From positions 1-59,382 of the forward strand of contig CAZUXY010000031.1 in assembly GCA_964624235.1 (NCBI GenBank): a DNA stretch of 59,382 nt, written 5' to 3'. The stretch's first letter is position 1, and each line of letters begins with the position of its first letter. Source of the DNA: CAZUXY01 sp964624235. GTDB lineage: Bacteria; Spirochaetota; UBA4802; UBA5368. A program made the position numbers and the translations under genes. Positions 18,083 to 27,401 of the stretch are shown piece by piece. Below the pieces are notes generated by a model. That model saw only the letters and a list, made by a program, of their open reading frames with translations. It had not been told where the DNA came from and did no database searches.

Positions 18083-19663
18083 ATGCATAGATTCAGGGCG
18101 GTACCGCTGGTCATGGTTATATCGGGCATGTTGTTTGCCGTCCCCACTTTGGGGCAGGACAAAGGCACTGAACGTGACAAGACCGGCAACAGGAAAATTC
18201 AGAGTCTTACCGAACAGCTGAAGAAAGATGAAAAACTAAGACTCACGCTTGACAGGGTACTCCAGTACCTGCTGACCCGGAACCTTGACGTGAATAAAGC
18301 CCTGCTGGACTACCGGGGGGCGGAATCCGAGTTGAGAAGATACCGTGCGATGTACGACACGAACCTTTACGGCAAGGGGGGCTATTCCGTGACCGAAAAT
18401 TCCCCCGACAATCCCTCCACTGTTTTTTCGGGCAGGGAGGTAACGCGTAAAAACTATGAACTGGGTGTTTCCAGGTATTTCAACACCGGAACCTCCATAA
18501 GCCTTTCGTATAACGGACTTTACCAGAACATAAACGGCGCCGAGATCTCCACCGGTATGGGTCCCAGCATACAACTGGGAGGTGAAGGATACCAGTCGAC
18601 CTTCATGCTCAAAGTGAGCCAGGAGATTTTAAAAAATTCCCTGGGCGAGCGTGACCGGTTGAACGAGCGGATGCTCGAGAATTCCGCCGAGATAAACAAG
18701 CAGACGGTAAAGCAGTACCTTTCGAACCTGCTGGTGGAGGCGCTGGTGGGATACTGGAACGTGGCGGTGGCCGAAGAGGCGCTGAATACCAGCAGGATAA
18801 GCATGGAAAGCACCGCGCGCATTCGCAACCTGATCGCCCAGAAACTCACCCTGGGGCTGGCCGAGAGGGAAGACCTGCTCGACTGGAACAGCCGCGTATT
18901 GCAGAGCAAAAACCAGTTCGAGGTGTCGAAAAAACACCTTTATGACGCCCGGCTCGCGGTTCTGCGGACACTGGACCTGGAACAGAAGACCGACTTTGAG
19001 ATAGGACCGGCGTTCACCACCACCCCTCCTGACGTTTCATACGAGACGGCCATAAAGGACGCTTTTATAAAACGGGTGGATTTGAAAAACCAGAAGACCC
19101 TCGTGAAGAACGCCGAACTGGAGTACTCGATTGCGTCTCATAATCTGCTGCCGTCGGTGAAAGTCTCCCTGGGGGCCGGTACGGTGGACTACAGCCCCGA
19201 CTCGTACAGGCAGACGTTCAATGACGTGAACCGCCAGTATTCGGTGGAACTGCAGGCGAATTTCCCGCTGGAGAATACCGAGGCAAAAGCAAGAATGGGG
19301 GACGCGCGGTTGAACTACATGAAGAAACACGTGGCGCTGCGGAAACTCGAGAAGGAGATCCGTGACGAGGTGGATTCCCGCGTGAATGAATGCCGCACCT
19401 ATTTCGCCGTGTATACCCAGACGCGCGACGCACGGGAGTATGGCATGAATTACTATAACCAGGTGCTGCGCAAGTTCGGGCAGGGCCGTTACAGCGCGCT
19501 GCAGGTCAAGCTGGCGCTGGACGACTACATACAACTGCGGCTGAAAGAGCTCCAGAGCCTGCTGGATTACAACGTCGCGCTCCTCAAGCGTGACCTGTCG
19601 AGAAACGTTATCTTTGAAAATTACGGTATCGACGTGGACGGCATACTGAAGAAATACCGGTAG
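18083..19663 (+). CDS. TolC-family outer-membrane efflux channel
   Basis: A 526-residue protein with signal peptide (about 1-24, ending 'TLGQ') and two outer-membrane efflux protein repeats rich in coiled-coil helices. TolC-type proteins form trimeric outer-membrane and periplasmic tunnels for type I secretion or RND/ABC efflux. The ATG at 18083 follows 'CGGAGGAC'; the extended frame to 18044 lacks a site. No inner-membrane pump or membrane-fusion protein is adjacent, so its partners must be encoded elsewhere. Confidence 0.9.
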   Translation: MHRFRAVPLVMVISGMLFAVPTLGQDKGTERDKTGNRKIQSLTEQLKKDEKLRLTLDRVLQYLLTRNLDVNKALLDYRGAESELRRYRAMYDTNLYGKGGYSVTENSPDNPSTVFSGREVTRKNYELGVSRYFNTGTSISLSYNGLYQNINGAEISTGMGPSIQLGGEGYQSTFMLKVSQEILKNSLGERDRLNERMLENSAEINKQTVKQYLSNLLVEALVGYWNVAVAEEALNTSRISMESTARIRNLIAQKLTLGLAEREDLLDWNSRVLQSKNQFEVSKKHLYDARLAVLRTLDLEQKTDFEIGPAFTTTPPDVSYETAIKDAFIKRVDLKNQKTLVKNAELEYSIASHNLLPSVKVSLGAGTVDYSPDSYRQTFNDVNRQYSVELQANFPLENTEAKARMGDARLNYMKKHVALRKLEKEIRDEVDSRVNECRTYFAVYTQTRDAREYGMNYYNQVLRKFGQGRYSALQVKLALDDYIQLRLKELQSLLDYNVALLKRDLSRNVIFENYGIDVDGILKKYR

Positions 19664-19680
19664 TTAAGGGGCAGAACCCC

Positions 19681-19968
19681 TCAGACACCCAGAAAATCGC
19701 TGATCCTCGCCTCGTCGAAGATGCGTTTCAGCGATTCGCTGATCGCGGTGATTTTCAGGTCCTTGTGTGCACCCATCAGGGACTTTTTTTTACCCATCAG
19801 GTATCCCAGGAGTTCCGACGGGATATAGACCGTCATGCTGAGGTCCACCATCACTTCGGCGTAGCCCTCGTCAATGATGGCATTGACCGCGTCTTCGAAA
19901 GCGGCCTTGTCTTCGTCGGTCGCCCGTGTAGACTCGATGGTGATTTTATTGCCGGCTATGGTGATCAT
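19681..19968 (-). CDS. Small STAS-like protein
   Basis: A 95-residue protein with the STAS pattern: a central strand 'EVMVDLSMTVYIPSELLGYL' and a final helix 'LKRIFDEARISDFLGV' like the anti-sigma antagonist family. A Ser lies in 'IPSELL' at about the SpoIIAA phosphorylation site, unlike the STAS protein in the che operon. 'GAGGAAAA' precedes the ATG. It follows a lipoprotein gene by 13 bp and is probably cotranscribed with it. A short GGGG/CCCC hairpin at 19667-19680 separates it from tolC. Confidence 0.7.
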   Translation of the reverse strand: MITIAGNKITIESTRATDEDKAAFEDAVNAIIDEGYAEVMVDLSMTVYIPSELLGYLMGKKKSLMGAHKDLKITAISESLKRIFDEARISDFLGV

Positions 19969-19981
19969 CGGAAGTTTTCCT

Positions 19982-20515
19982 CTATGGGTATTTTTGGGCT
20001 CTTAAAGTTAAGGATGTTAATGCGTTAGCGCCGCCGAAAAGAATAGAGCCGGTAATTACACTAGTAATTGTGTAGGTCCCGTCTCCGATATTGGTAAAAT
20101 TAAGGGTAATTGTTGCGCCGTTATTATCCCATGCAGTAAAGTCTAGGAGACCTGAAGGGCGAAGTTTAATCATATGATCGGCATTATTACTGTCTAACAC
20201 TATCGAAGATGGAATTGCGCTCGCGACAAACCGAATCCTCATGGCAAAGGAAGTTTTGACCGAGGGGTCCGCGGTAAAAGAAATTCCTACATAGCTCACC
20301 GAGTTGACGGTGTTTGTCGAGATAATTGCGTAACAATTGGTTGCAGCAGGTGTACAGTTATAGTAATTTGAAAGAATCTCTTTATTGTTAACTGTAAGTG
20401 CCGTCATGGTTCCCGGTTGATAGGTAAAACCGGTATCGGTGTCGCCGGTACCCGTGCCGGAACAACGCAGCATCATCAACAGGGATAGCGCCGCCAGCGG
20501 TAGATAACGTTTCAT
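19982..20515 (-). CDS. Putative lipoprotein of unknown function
   Basis: A 177-residue protein with a signal peptide and a spirochaete-type lipobox 'LMMLRC' (Cys near residue 18), followed by a Gly/Thr/Asp-rich linker and a Thr/Ser/Asn-rich region likely to be beta-sandwich. No family is recognised. The ATG at 20515 with 'AGGA' upstream is preferred; a TTG lies one codon before it. Three Cys remain after the lipid site, one pair being in 'NCTPAATNC'. Confidence 0.7.
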   Translation of the reverse strand: MKRYLPLAALSLLMMLRCSGTGTGDTDTGFTYQPGTMTALTVNNKEILSNYYNCTPAATNCYAIISTNTVNSVSYVGISFTADPSVKTSFAMRIRFVASAIPSSIVLDSNNADHMIKLRPSGLLDFTAWDNNGATITLNFTNIGDGTYTITSVITGSILFGGANALTSLTLRAQKYP

Positions 20516-20609
20516 CAAGATCCTCGTGCTCTCAGTGGTATGTAGTGTGAGACACGCTATCCCGGGGTCAGGTTACGGTCAATAATAAAAAAGAGGGGAA
20601 ATTATTCCA

Positions 20610-20651
20610 GGCGACGATTCAAATCGTCGCTTTCATATTCAAATCGTCGCC
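20610..20651. repeat. Palindrome plus repeated half-site after the selenoprotein genes
   Basis: GCGACGATT-CA-AATCGTCGC is a perfect 9-bp dyad at 20611-20630. A second copy of the right half (AATCGTCGCC) lies at 20642-20651 and can also pair with 20610-20619, so two hairpins compete. On the minus strand it begins 22 bp after the small gene's stop, and a T-rich run follows within about 20 bases, so it may be a terminator for the selenoprotein genes or a dispersed palindromic repeat. Confidence 0.55.
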
Positions 20652-20672
20652 TTCGGGTTTTGCCCGTTGTAT

Positions 20673-20837
20673 TCAATCACGCATGGCGGGTTTATCGGTT
20701 TTTTCCTGTTTCTCTTCCAGAGAACATTGCCCGGGGGCCATTCAGGTGGGAATGCCGAATTTAGGCAGTATCCACCTGTTCAGCACAAACCAGACCGCGA
20801 TGAGTACGACAAAGATCAACCATGATTTCGATTCCAT
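20673..20837 (-). CDS. Candidate small membrane selenoprotein with in-frame UGA
   Basis: Reading through the TGA at 20742-20744 gives a 54-residue product. Residues 6-25 form one membrane helix ('WLIFVVLIAVWFVLNRW'), then 'ILPKFGIPT', selenocysteine at position 32, five residues, Cys38, and a charged tail ending at TGA 20673-20675. A good 'GGAGGAG' site precedes the ATG at 20837. It begins 17 bp after the HesB selenoprotein stop on the same strand, so the two are probably cotranscribed. A hairpin with apical GG lies about 23 bases after the UGA, as a bacterial SECIS should. Without readthrough the product would be 31 residues ending at a redox-like position. Function unknown; the U-x5-C pair suggests a membrane-anchored redox site. 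Confidence 0.62.
20707..20726 (-). promoter_or_regulatory. SECIS-like hairpin of the small selenoprotein gene
   Basis: On the minus strand UGUU-CUCU pairs with AGAG-A-AACA: an 8-bp stem with one bulged A and a loop GGA. It starts 15 bases after the UGA at 20742-20744 and its apical loop begins 23 bases after it. A short stem with G in the first loop positions at this distance is the known pattern of bacterial SECIS elements bound by SelB. The pairing was done by eye. Confidence 0.55.
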
Positions 20838-20854
20838 TCCGGTCTCCTCCTTTT

Positions 20855-21157
20855 TCAGCATGATGATCCGTTGTTGATGAGAAAACCGGACCCGTACGGC
20901 GTCTCCTGAAAGTCCACGGTTACGGGTGCGCCTGAATCGAAATACATCCTGATCTCCCGGTCCAAAAGTATATCGATATCGTTGCTGGTCAGCATCTCAA
21001 GGGTGGTGTTTTCCGACTCGTCCAGAGCCAGTCCCAGACGGGGACCGCCTCATCCGAGACCGGAGAAGATAATGCGCAGTGCCGGCTTCTTTAGATCAGA
21101 TTCGCCCATTACCTTTTTTATCTGGTCGCGGGCGCTGTCGGTGATGGTAAGGTTCAT
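20855..21157 (-). CDS. HesB/IscA-like selenoprotein with in-frame UGA
   Basis: Read through the TGA at 21050-21052, this is a 100-residue protein, the normal size for the HesB/IscA family. Residues 31-44 read 'FSGLG-Sec-GGPRLGLA', with selenocysteine 36 at the place of the conserved first Cys of the family. The frame continues unbroken for 64 codons with family-like sequence ('YFDSGAPVTVDF') and ends in 'NNGSSC', keeping one C-terminal Cys. 'GAGGTGA' precedes the ATG at 21157. HesB-like selenoproteins are known from bacterial selenoproteomes; IscA relatives handle iron or iron-sulfur clusters, but the role of the Sec form is not established. Conventional gene calling would miss it. Confidence 0.85.
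21025..21051 (-). promoter_or_regulatory. Candidate SECIS hairpin of the HesB-like gene
   Basis: Directly after the UGA, GGUCCC pairs with GGGACU around a CGUCU loop (minus strand, stem 21030-21046), extended outward with one mismatch to 21025-21051. G is the second loop base. The loop is only about 10 bases from the UGA, closer than usual; an alternative hairpin pairs CGUC with GACG at 21019-21040 and has its loop about 18 bases away. Only folding and comparison can decide which, if either, is used. Confidence 0.4.
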
Positions 21158-21277
21158 TTTTTCACCTCGGTATCAGGTATGAAAGCATGATTAGAAAATA
21201 CTAAAATACTAAAGCTCGGTCAAGCTTTTTTTTCATTATGACAACGTAGAAATGCCATCAACCGTATCCTGGGAGGA

Positions 21278-23659
<2,382 letters not shown>

Positions 23660-23801
23660 TACCGCACCTTCCTGTAATGAAGTAACTGCTGGTTTTTTTC
23701 TAGGTCGTTTCATTTTCCGGTTGAATCCGATAGACCGCCGATTCGGCGGCTGGTTACATTTGTTTCCGGTAAACATGCAACTCCGGCTGCTCGTATAAAC
23801 A

Positions 23802-23830
23802 ATACTAGATTTCTCGTTGGAATAATTCAA
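23802..23830 (-). promoter_or_regulatory. Possible promoter for lon
   Basis: On the minus strand TTGAAT (23830-23825) and TAGTAT (23807-23802) are spaced 17 bp. It would give a leader of about 135 bases before the chosen lon start. No CIRCE-type heat-shock operator was seen. Confidence 0.4.
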
Positions 23831-23941
23831 AGATTTTTCCTTTTGTGAGACAAAATTTCCACTCCGGTTACGCGATTATGTGTTTTACCGGTGAGGTTGT
23901 CCGCGACCGTTCAGTTCTTCGGCGGTGAAAACCAATTTTAC

Positions 23942-23970
23942 TTGACTGCAACGACATGGTATACTATTCT
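23942..23970 (+). promoter_or_regulatory. Possible promoter for the outer-membrane barrel gene
   Basis: TTGACT at 23942-23947 and TATTCT at 23965-23970 with a 17-bp spacer, 115 bp before the TTG start at 24085. It shares the 425-bp divergent region 23660-24084 with the lon promoter; nothing else stands out there. Confidence 0.45.
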
Positions 23971-24084
23971 TTTCCACATACCGTCCGGTACCGAAAAATG
24001 TATTATACCGGCACGTAGACATGCTGATTTCACGGATCATGAGTTTCCAGTAATTATTGCAATCCCGGAGGGAAGGAGAGAACA

Positions 24085-24645
24085 TTGAAAAAAATACTTT
24101 TAACGCTCTTCTTTTGTATGGCCTCTATTCAACTGGCCGGAGCCGCGGTTTTTTTTGAGGGTATGGGAGGATACACCACGGTTTCCGACGCCGATAACAT
24201 GTATGGATTCGGCGTGGGGGCGGGGATAAGGGTCACCGATAATATTAATTTCTTTATCCGCGGCGTGTTCAACTCACGGACAAACAATCCCGACGATGTC
24301 GATGAAGAGAAATTTTCCCACATGATGATGATGGGTTCTATCGAGTATATCTACCATCTTCCCACCGTACCCTTCGCGTTCACCGGCTTCTTTTCGCTGG
24401 GTTATACTGAAACCGAGATAGAAAAACCCGCGGCGACTCTGGAAGACAGCGGGGTGGGAATGACCTTCGGCGGCGGTGTCATCTACCTGCTTACACAGCA
24501 CATAAGCCCAATCCTTACGATAGGCTATCACCGGTCGTTTTATCAGACCGATCTTAAGAGTAAAAACATAGGCGGGTTCCAGATACTCCTGGGAGTCAGG
24601 GCGACTATTTTCGGGAGAAACAAACCTATCGATCAGGGTTACTGA
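24085..24645 (+). CDS. Small outer-membrane beta-barrel protein
   Basis: A 186-residue protein with a signal peptide (about 1-20, ending 'LAGA') and alternating hydrophobic/polar strands with many Gly and aromatic residues, typical of an eight-stranded OmpA/OmpX-like barrel. The C-terminal part 'GGFQILLGVRATIF' looks like a closing strand, followed by a short polar tail. It starts with TTG at 24085, supported by a strong 'GGGAAGGAGAG' site; no in-frame ATG is near. Function unknown. It is a single-gene unit ending at a strong terminator shared with the convergent gene. Confidence 0.75.
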   Translation: MKKILLTLFFCMASIQLAGAAVFFEGMGGYTTVSDADNMYGFGVGAGIRVTDNINFFIRGVFNSRTNNPDDVDEEKFSHMMMMGSIEYIYHLPTVPFAFTGFFSLGYTETEIEKPAATLEDSGVGMTFGGGVIYLLTQHISPILTIGYHRSFYQTDLKSKNIGGFQILLGVRATIFGRNKPIDQGY

Positions 24646-24663
24646 CAGGTTAATCATCGTTAA

Positions 24664-24695
24664 AAATAAACCCCGCCGGACGGCGGGGTTTATTT
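24664..24695. terminator. Bidirectional Rho-independent terminator
   Basis: A perfect 14-bp stem (AAATAAACCCCGCC and its complement) with a GGAC loop. It has A/T-rich flanks on both sides, so it can stop both the barrel gene and the convergent reverse-strand gene, whose stop codon it overlaps. Confidence 0.9.
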
Positions 24696-25775
24696 GTTAC
24701 CGGTAGGTCTGCCGGTTTCTTTAAATGGACTTTCAGCTTCCTTCCCCAGGTTGTCCGCGATTTTGGTTCCAATAGTCATTGCCGGTTCATCCAGCAGCCC
24801 CTCGTGACGGATGCCGGACTGCATCCAGATCAATTCCAGTTCCTTCAGGTCCACCGCACGCAGCCAGCACTCTTTGCGGTTCTCCGAGAAACCCACGATC
24901 AGCAGCACGTCGGCCCTTCCTATGGAAGGGGAATGCAGTTTTTCGGTGAAACGCGCTTTGGTTTCGGTATATTCGGTATCATAGCTCCTTGCGATCCTTT
25001 TCATGGTCGCCGTGTACTCTTTGTAGTTTTTACCCGTCCATGGACCCTGATAAAACTTCATTCCCCTCCAGTCGGAGGCAGTACTCAGGGAACCGTTTCT
25101 GGTGATGATATAACGGAATACCGTGAACATGTCGGTGTCGTGCGCGGTGCCGATTTCGTTGCTCTGGATGCTGACTATCGGATAACCTTTCTTCATAAGG
25201 GGGTAATACAGACTGTTAAGCTCGCTGCCGTTGATATTGCTGATCACGGCGATCCTTGATCCCGGCGGGATGGCGCGCGTTTTGTAATAAGAATCTTCTT
25301 TCATGAAGTTGATGACTATGGTGGAGATACGGTCCACAAGTTTGAAAATTTCCGTCTCCATTCGCCCTGTATTTACGAAAGTGAAAATCTCATTATTTCT
25401 GCTGTTGTACAGATGCAGAATGATGCGTATCTGGTTGTTGGGCAGTGGGGTAAAGCTGCCGGTAATAAAAAGATCGGCGCCGATCGCCCTGCAGGCCGCC
25501 GGAAGCTCATAGGTTTCATAGTTTTTCTTGAGGCCTGTTTTCTTCTTTTTCAGATATTCGTCTATCTGCAGGGGCTTCATCACATCCACCTTGAATACCG
25601 CACTGATGGATGACGCGAATGAATTGGGGAAAATATTTTCCAGGTAATTGAAATTAAGGTTATTGGAGCTGTTGTTGAGATAACCGAAGGCGATGACCGG
25701 TTTCGATTCGGCGCTACCGACGAAGAAACCAGTCAGGAGGACCATGAACATACAGTTGATGAAAAAACGCTTCAT
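24690..25775 (-). CDS. Secreted protein of unknown function, possibly CsgG/FlgO-like
   Basis: A 361-residue protein with a signal peptide (about 1-24, ending 'GSAES'). The first domain (about 25-150) has 'FGYLNNSSNNLNFNYLE' and 'AIGADLFITGSFTPLPNNQI', a pattern reminiscent of the periplasmic nucleotide-binding-like fold of CsgG, FlgO and TolB-N proteins. A second domain (about 165-340) ends with 'ADVLLIVGFSENRKECWLRA' and 'LIWMQSG', resembling the last part of its upstream neighbour ('YEIIWIENY'). The start immediately follows the stop of that gene, so the two are one operon and likely act together at the cell envelope. No firm family is assigned. Confidence 0.7.
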   Translation of the reverse strand: MKRFFINCMFMVLLTGFFVGSAESKPVIAFGYLNNSSNNLNFNYLENIFPNSFASSISAVFKVDVMKPLQIDEYLKKKKTGLKKNYETYELPAACRAIGADLFITGSFTPLPNNQIRIILHLYNSRNNEIFTFVNTGRMETEIFKLVDRISTIVINFMKEDSYYKTRAIPPGSRIAVISNINGSELNSLYYPLMKKGYPIVSIQSNEIGTAHDTDMFTVFRYIITRNGSLSTASDWRGMKFYQGPWTGKNYKEYTATMKRIARSYDTEYTETKARFTEKLHSPSIGRADVLLIVGFSENRKECWLRAVDLKELELIWMQSGIRHEGLLDEPAMTIGTKIADNLGKEAESPFKETGRPTGNK

Positions 25776-26348
25776 CTATTTTCCGGCCAGTCCCTCGATA
25801 AAATGCGCTACTACCGATTCCAGGGTGTCGTTGTACCGGGTGGCGTAATTCTCAATCCAGATGATCTCGTAAGTCCCCAGATCGATGGCGCGGCCCCAGC
25901 TTACGCTCTGCCAGTCCCTGAGGTCGAGCAGGATGAGATACCTCACGTTCCATTTGTCTTTCATCTCGTTCAGGCTTTCCGCCTTGTTGATCTCATAGTT
26001 GTAGATATGGAGTTTGTAGATGTTCTCAAAAGCCTTCTGCATGGATACGAGGGAATCCATCTGGAGATCCGACCGGTAGGCGATCTTTTTGAAATCCTTT
26101 ATATCGAATACGTCTTTAGCGGTGTATACATCGGCGGCGTTAAAGGCCTTGACCCGGAACTTTTCCATGAACTTCGCCAGTACGACGTTCTGCGTGTTCG
26201 GCGGTGTATCCAGTATGATAACGACCCCCGAGTTCGCGGGTACTTTCTGTTTAGATACCATCAGGGATTTTCTGGCGCTGCATGAGGCGGTGAACAGCGC
26301 CATGATGCATACAACGCTGAAGGCTTTACATAACGATGATTTTTTCAT
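25776..26348 (-). CDS. Putative lipoprotein paired with the downstream secreted protein
   Basis: A 190-residue protein. The start at 26348 follows 'AAGGAT'; a longer frame to 26417 has no site. Signal peptide with lipobox 'FTASC' (Cys about residue 23). The mature part has 'GVVIILDTPPNTQNVVLAKF' and later 'VRYLILLDLRDWQSVSWGRA' then 'DLGTYEIIWIENYATRYND', a motif order like that of the next gene, so both probably share a fold of the type that reports on or assembles envelope complexes. It abuts that gene with no spacer. Confidence 0.7.
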   Translation of the reverse strand: MKKSSLCKAFSVVCIMALFTASCSARKSLMVSKQKVPANSGVVIILDTPPNTQNVVLAKFMEKFRVKAFNAADVYTAKDVFDIKDFKKIAYRSDLQMDSLVSMQKAFENIYKLHIYNYEINKAESLNEMKDKWNVRYLILLDLRDWQSVSWGRAIDLGTYEIIWIENYATRYNDTLESVVAHFIEGLAGK

Positions 26349-26525
26349 GATCGCATCCTTAAACGGTAAATTGAAACGGCCGCTGAGTATTCCTTGCTGC
26401 TGAAAACGGTTCTTCAACCGCCGGCTTGGAATTTTAGCGCATACCGATGGTATGATAAGGATATCAGGTAAGATTGTATTGTCAATGATAAAAAGAACGT
26501 CAGCCGCAGGGAAGAAAATAAAAAG

Positions 26526-26547
26526 GGCCGGAACATTTGTTCCGGCC
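26526..26547 (-). terminator. Rho-independent terminator after the SurA/PrsA-like gene
   Basis: A 9-bp perfect stem GGCCGGAAC/GTTCCGGCC with a 4-base loop, followed on the minus strand by CCTTTTTATTTT. It lies 30 bp after the stop of the gene at 26577. Confidence 0.9.
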
Positions 26548-26576
26548 GTGTTGGTCCGTTTAACGGTGCGTTCCGC

Positions 26577-27224
26577 TTATTTTTTCGATTCCTTTTCTTC
26601 CGGTTTTTCCGCTTTCTTCACGGGTTTAGTCAGAAGCTCGGTTTTCTTCTCTATCTTTTTTACTTCCTTGAGACCTTCAACCAGGTTCCTAATCTTCATC
26701 TGCAGCTTCTGCTGTGACACCTGTTGTTTGATGAACATTTCCGCCTGGTCGATGGGCACGCCCTGGAACCGCGCGCGCTGCTTCTGGTATATTTCACTCA
26801 CCTCGGTGTCGGTGGGTTCTATCTGGTTTTTGAACTTCTCCCTTACATAATAGCCCACCACCACGGCTTCTTTCGCCATGTCCATAAGGGCGTTGAGTTC
26901 CTTCTGCTTTAACAACCCTTCATCCTTCGCTTTACGGTATACCAGGCGCTGCTGGATCAACTGTTCCAGAAACACCTCCTTGTCGAGCGTCGGGTTTTTC
27001 GCCACATGCGCCGGATCCGCGGCCAGTTCATCTATCTTTTCTTTGGGAAGGTTATAGAGGGATTTCTGCTGGGCGTAGTATATGGTGTTGAGCTCGTCAA
27101 GGGTTATGGTCTGATTCTCTATCTTGGCCACCCAGGGTCCCGAATACTTTTTGCATCCGTTAAATGAAATGACAAGTGCCGCTGTTACTACTGCGAATAC
27201 GGGGATACTACATTTGATTTTCAT
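26577..27224 (-). CDS. SurA/PrsA-type chaperone lipoprotein without a complete PPIase domain
   Basis: A 215-residue lipoprotein (lipobox 'SFNGC', Cys about residue 24). The mature part begins 'WVAKIENQTITLDELN' and continues with helical segments including 'EVFLEQLIQQRLVYRKAKDE', the SurA N-terminal domain signature of periplasmic peptidyl-prolyl isomerases. The chain ends in a Lys/Glu/Pro tail before any parvulin domain could follow, so this is a chaperone-only form. It would help fold outer-membrane proteins. The start at 27224 is chosen over 27290 because 'AGAGGT' precedes it. It lies downstream of mfd on the same strand with a 177-bp gap. Confidence 0.82.
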   Translation of the reverse strand: MKIKCSIPVFAVVTAALVISFNGCKKYSGPWVAKIENQTITLDELNTIYYAQQKSLYNLPKEKIDELAADPAHVAKNPTLDKEVFLEQLIQQRLVYRKAKDEGLLKQKELNALMDMAKEAVVVGYYVREKFKNQIEPTDTEVSEIYQKQRARFQGVPIDQAEMFIKQQVSQQKLQMKIRNLVEGLKEVKKIEKKTELLTKPVKKAEKPEEKESKK

Positions 27225-27401
27225 TATTGCAACCTCTGTACATATGCTGGTGTGTACTGCTGTCCGAAAAACAACAGGTCCGACGGGCATTGATTATTTC
27301 TTCATACTTGTTTCTACTTGTTTCCGGGTTGTGGAAAAACGCGCATTGTCCGGGAGCCTGCATATCAGCGCCGTTGAACAGTAGCTGATGACGGTAATGA
27401 T

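Noticed and set aside
20683..21182. Plus-strand open frames of 64 and 66 codons across the selenoprotein region.
   Set aside because: They lie antisense to the two UGA-containing genes, have no ribosome sites and have shadow-like composition.
23660..23830. N-terminal extension of Lon by 57 residues.
   Set aside because: The sequence is unlike Lon, is basic and low in complexity, and a clear ribosome site precedes the Met at 23659.
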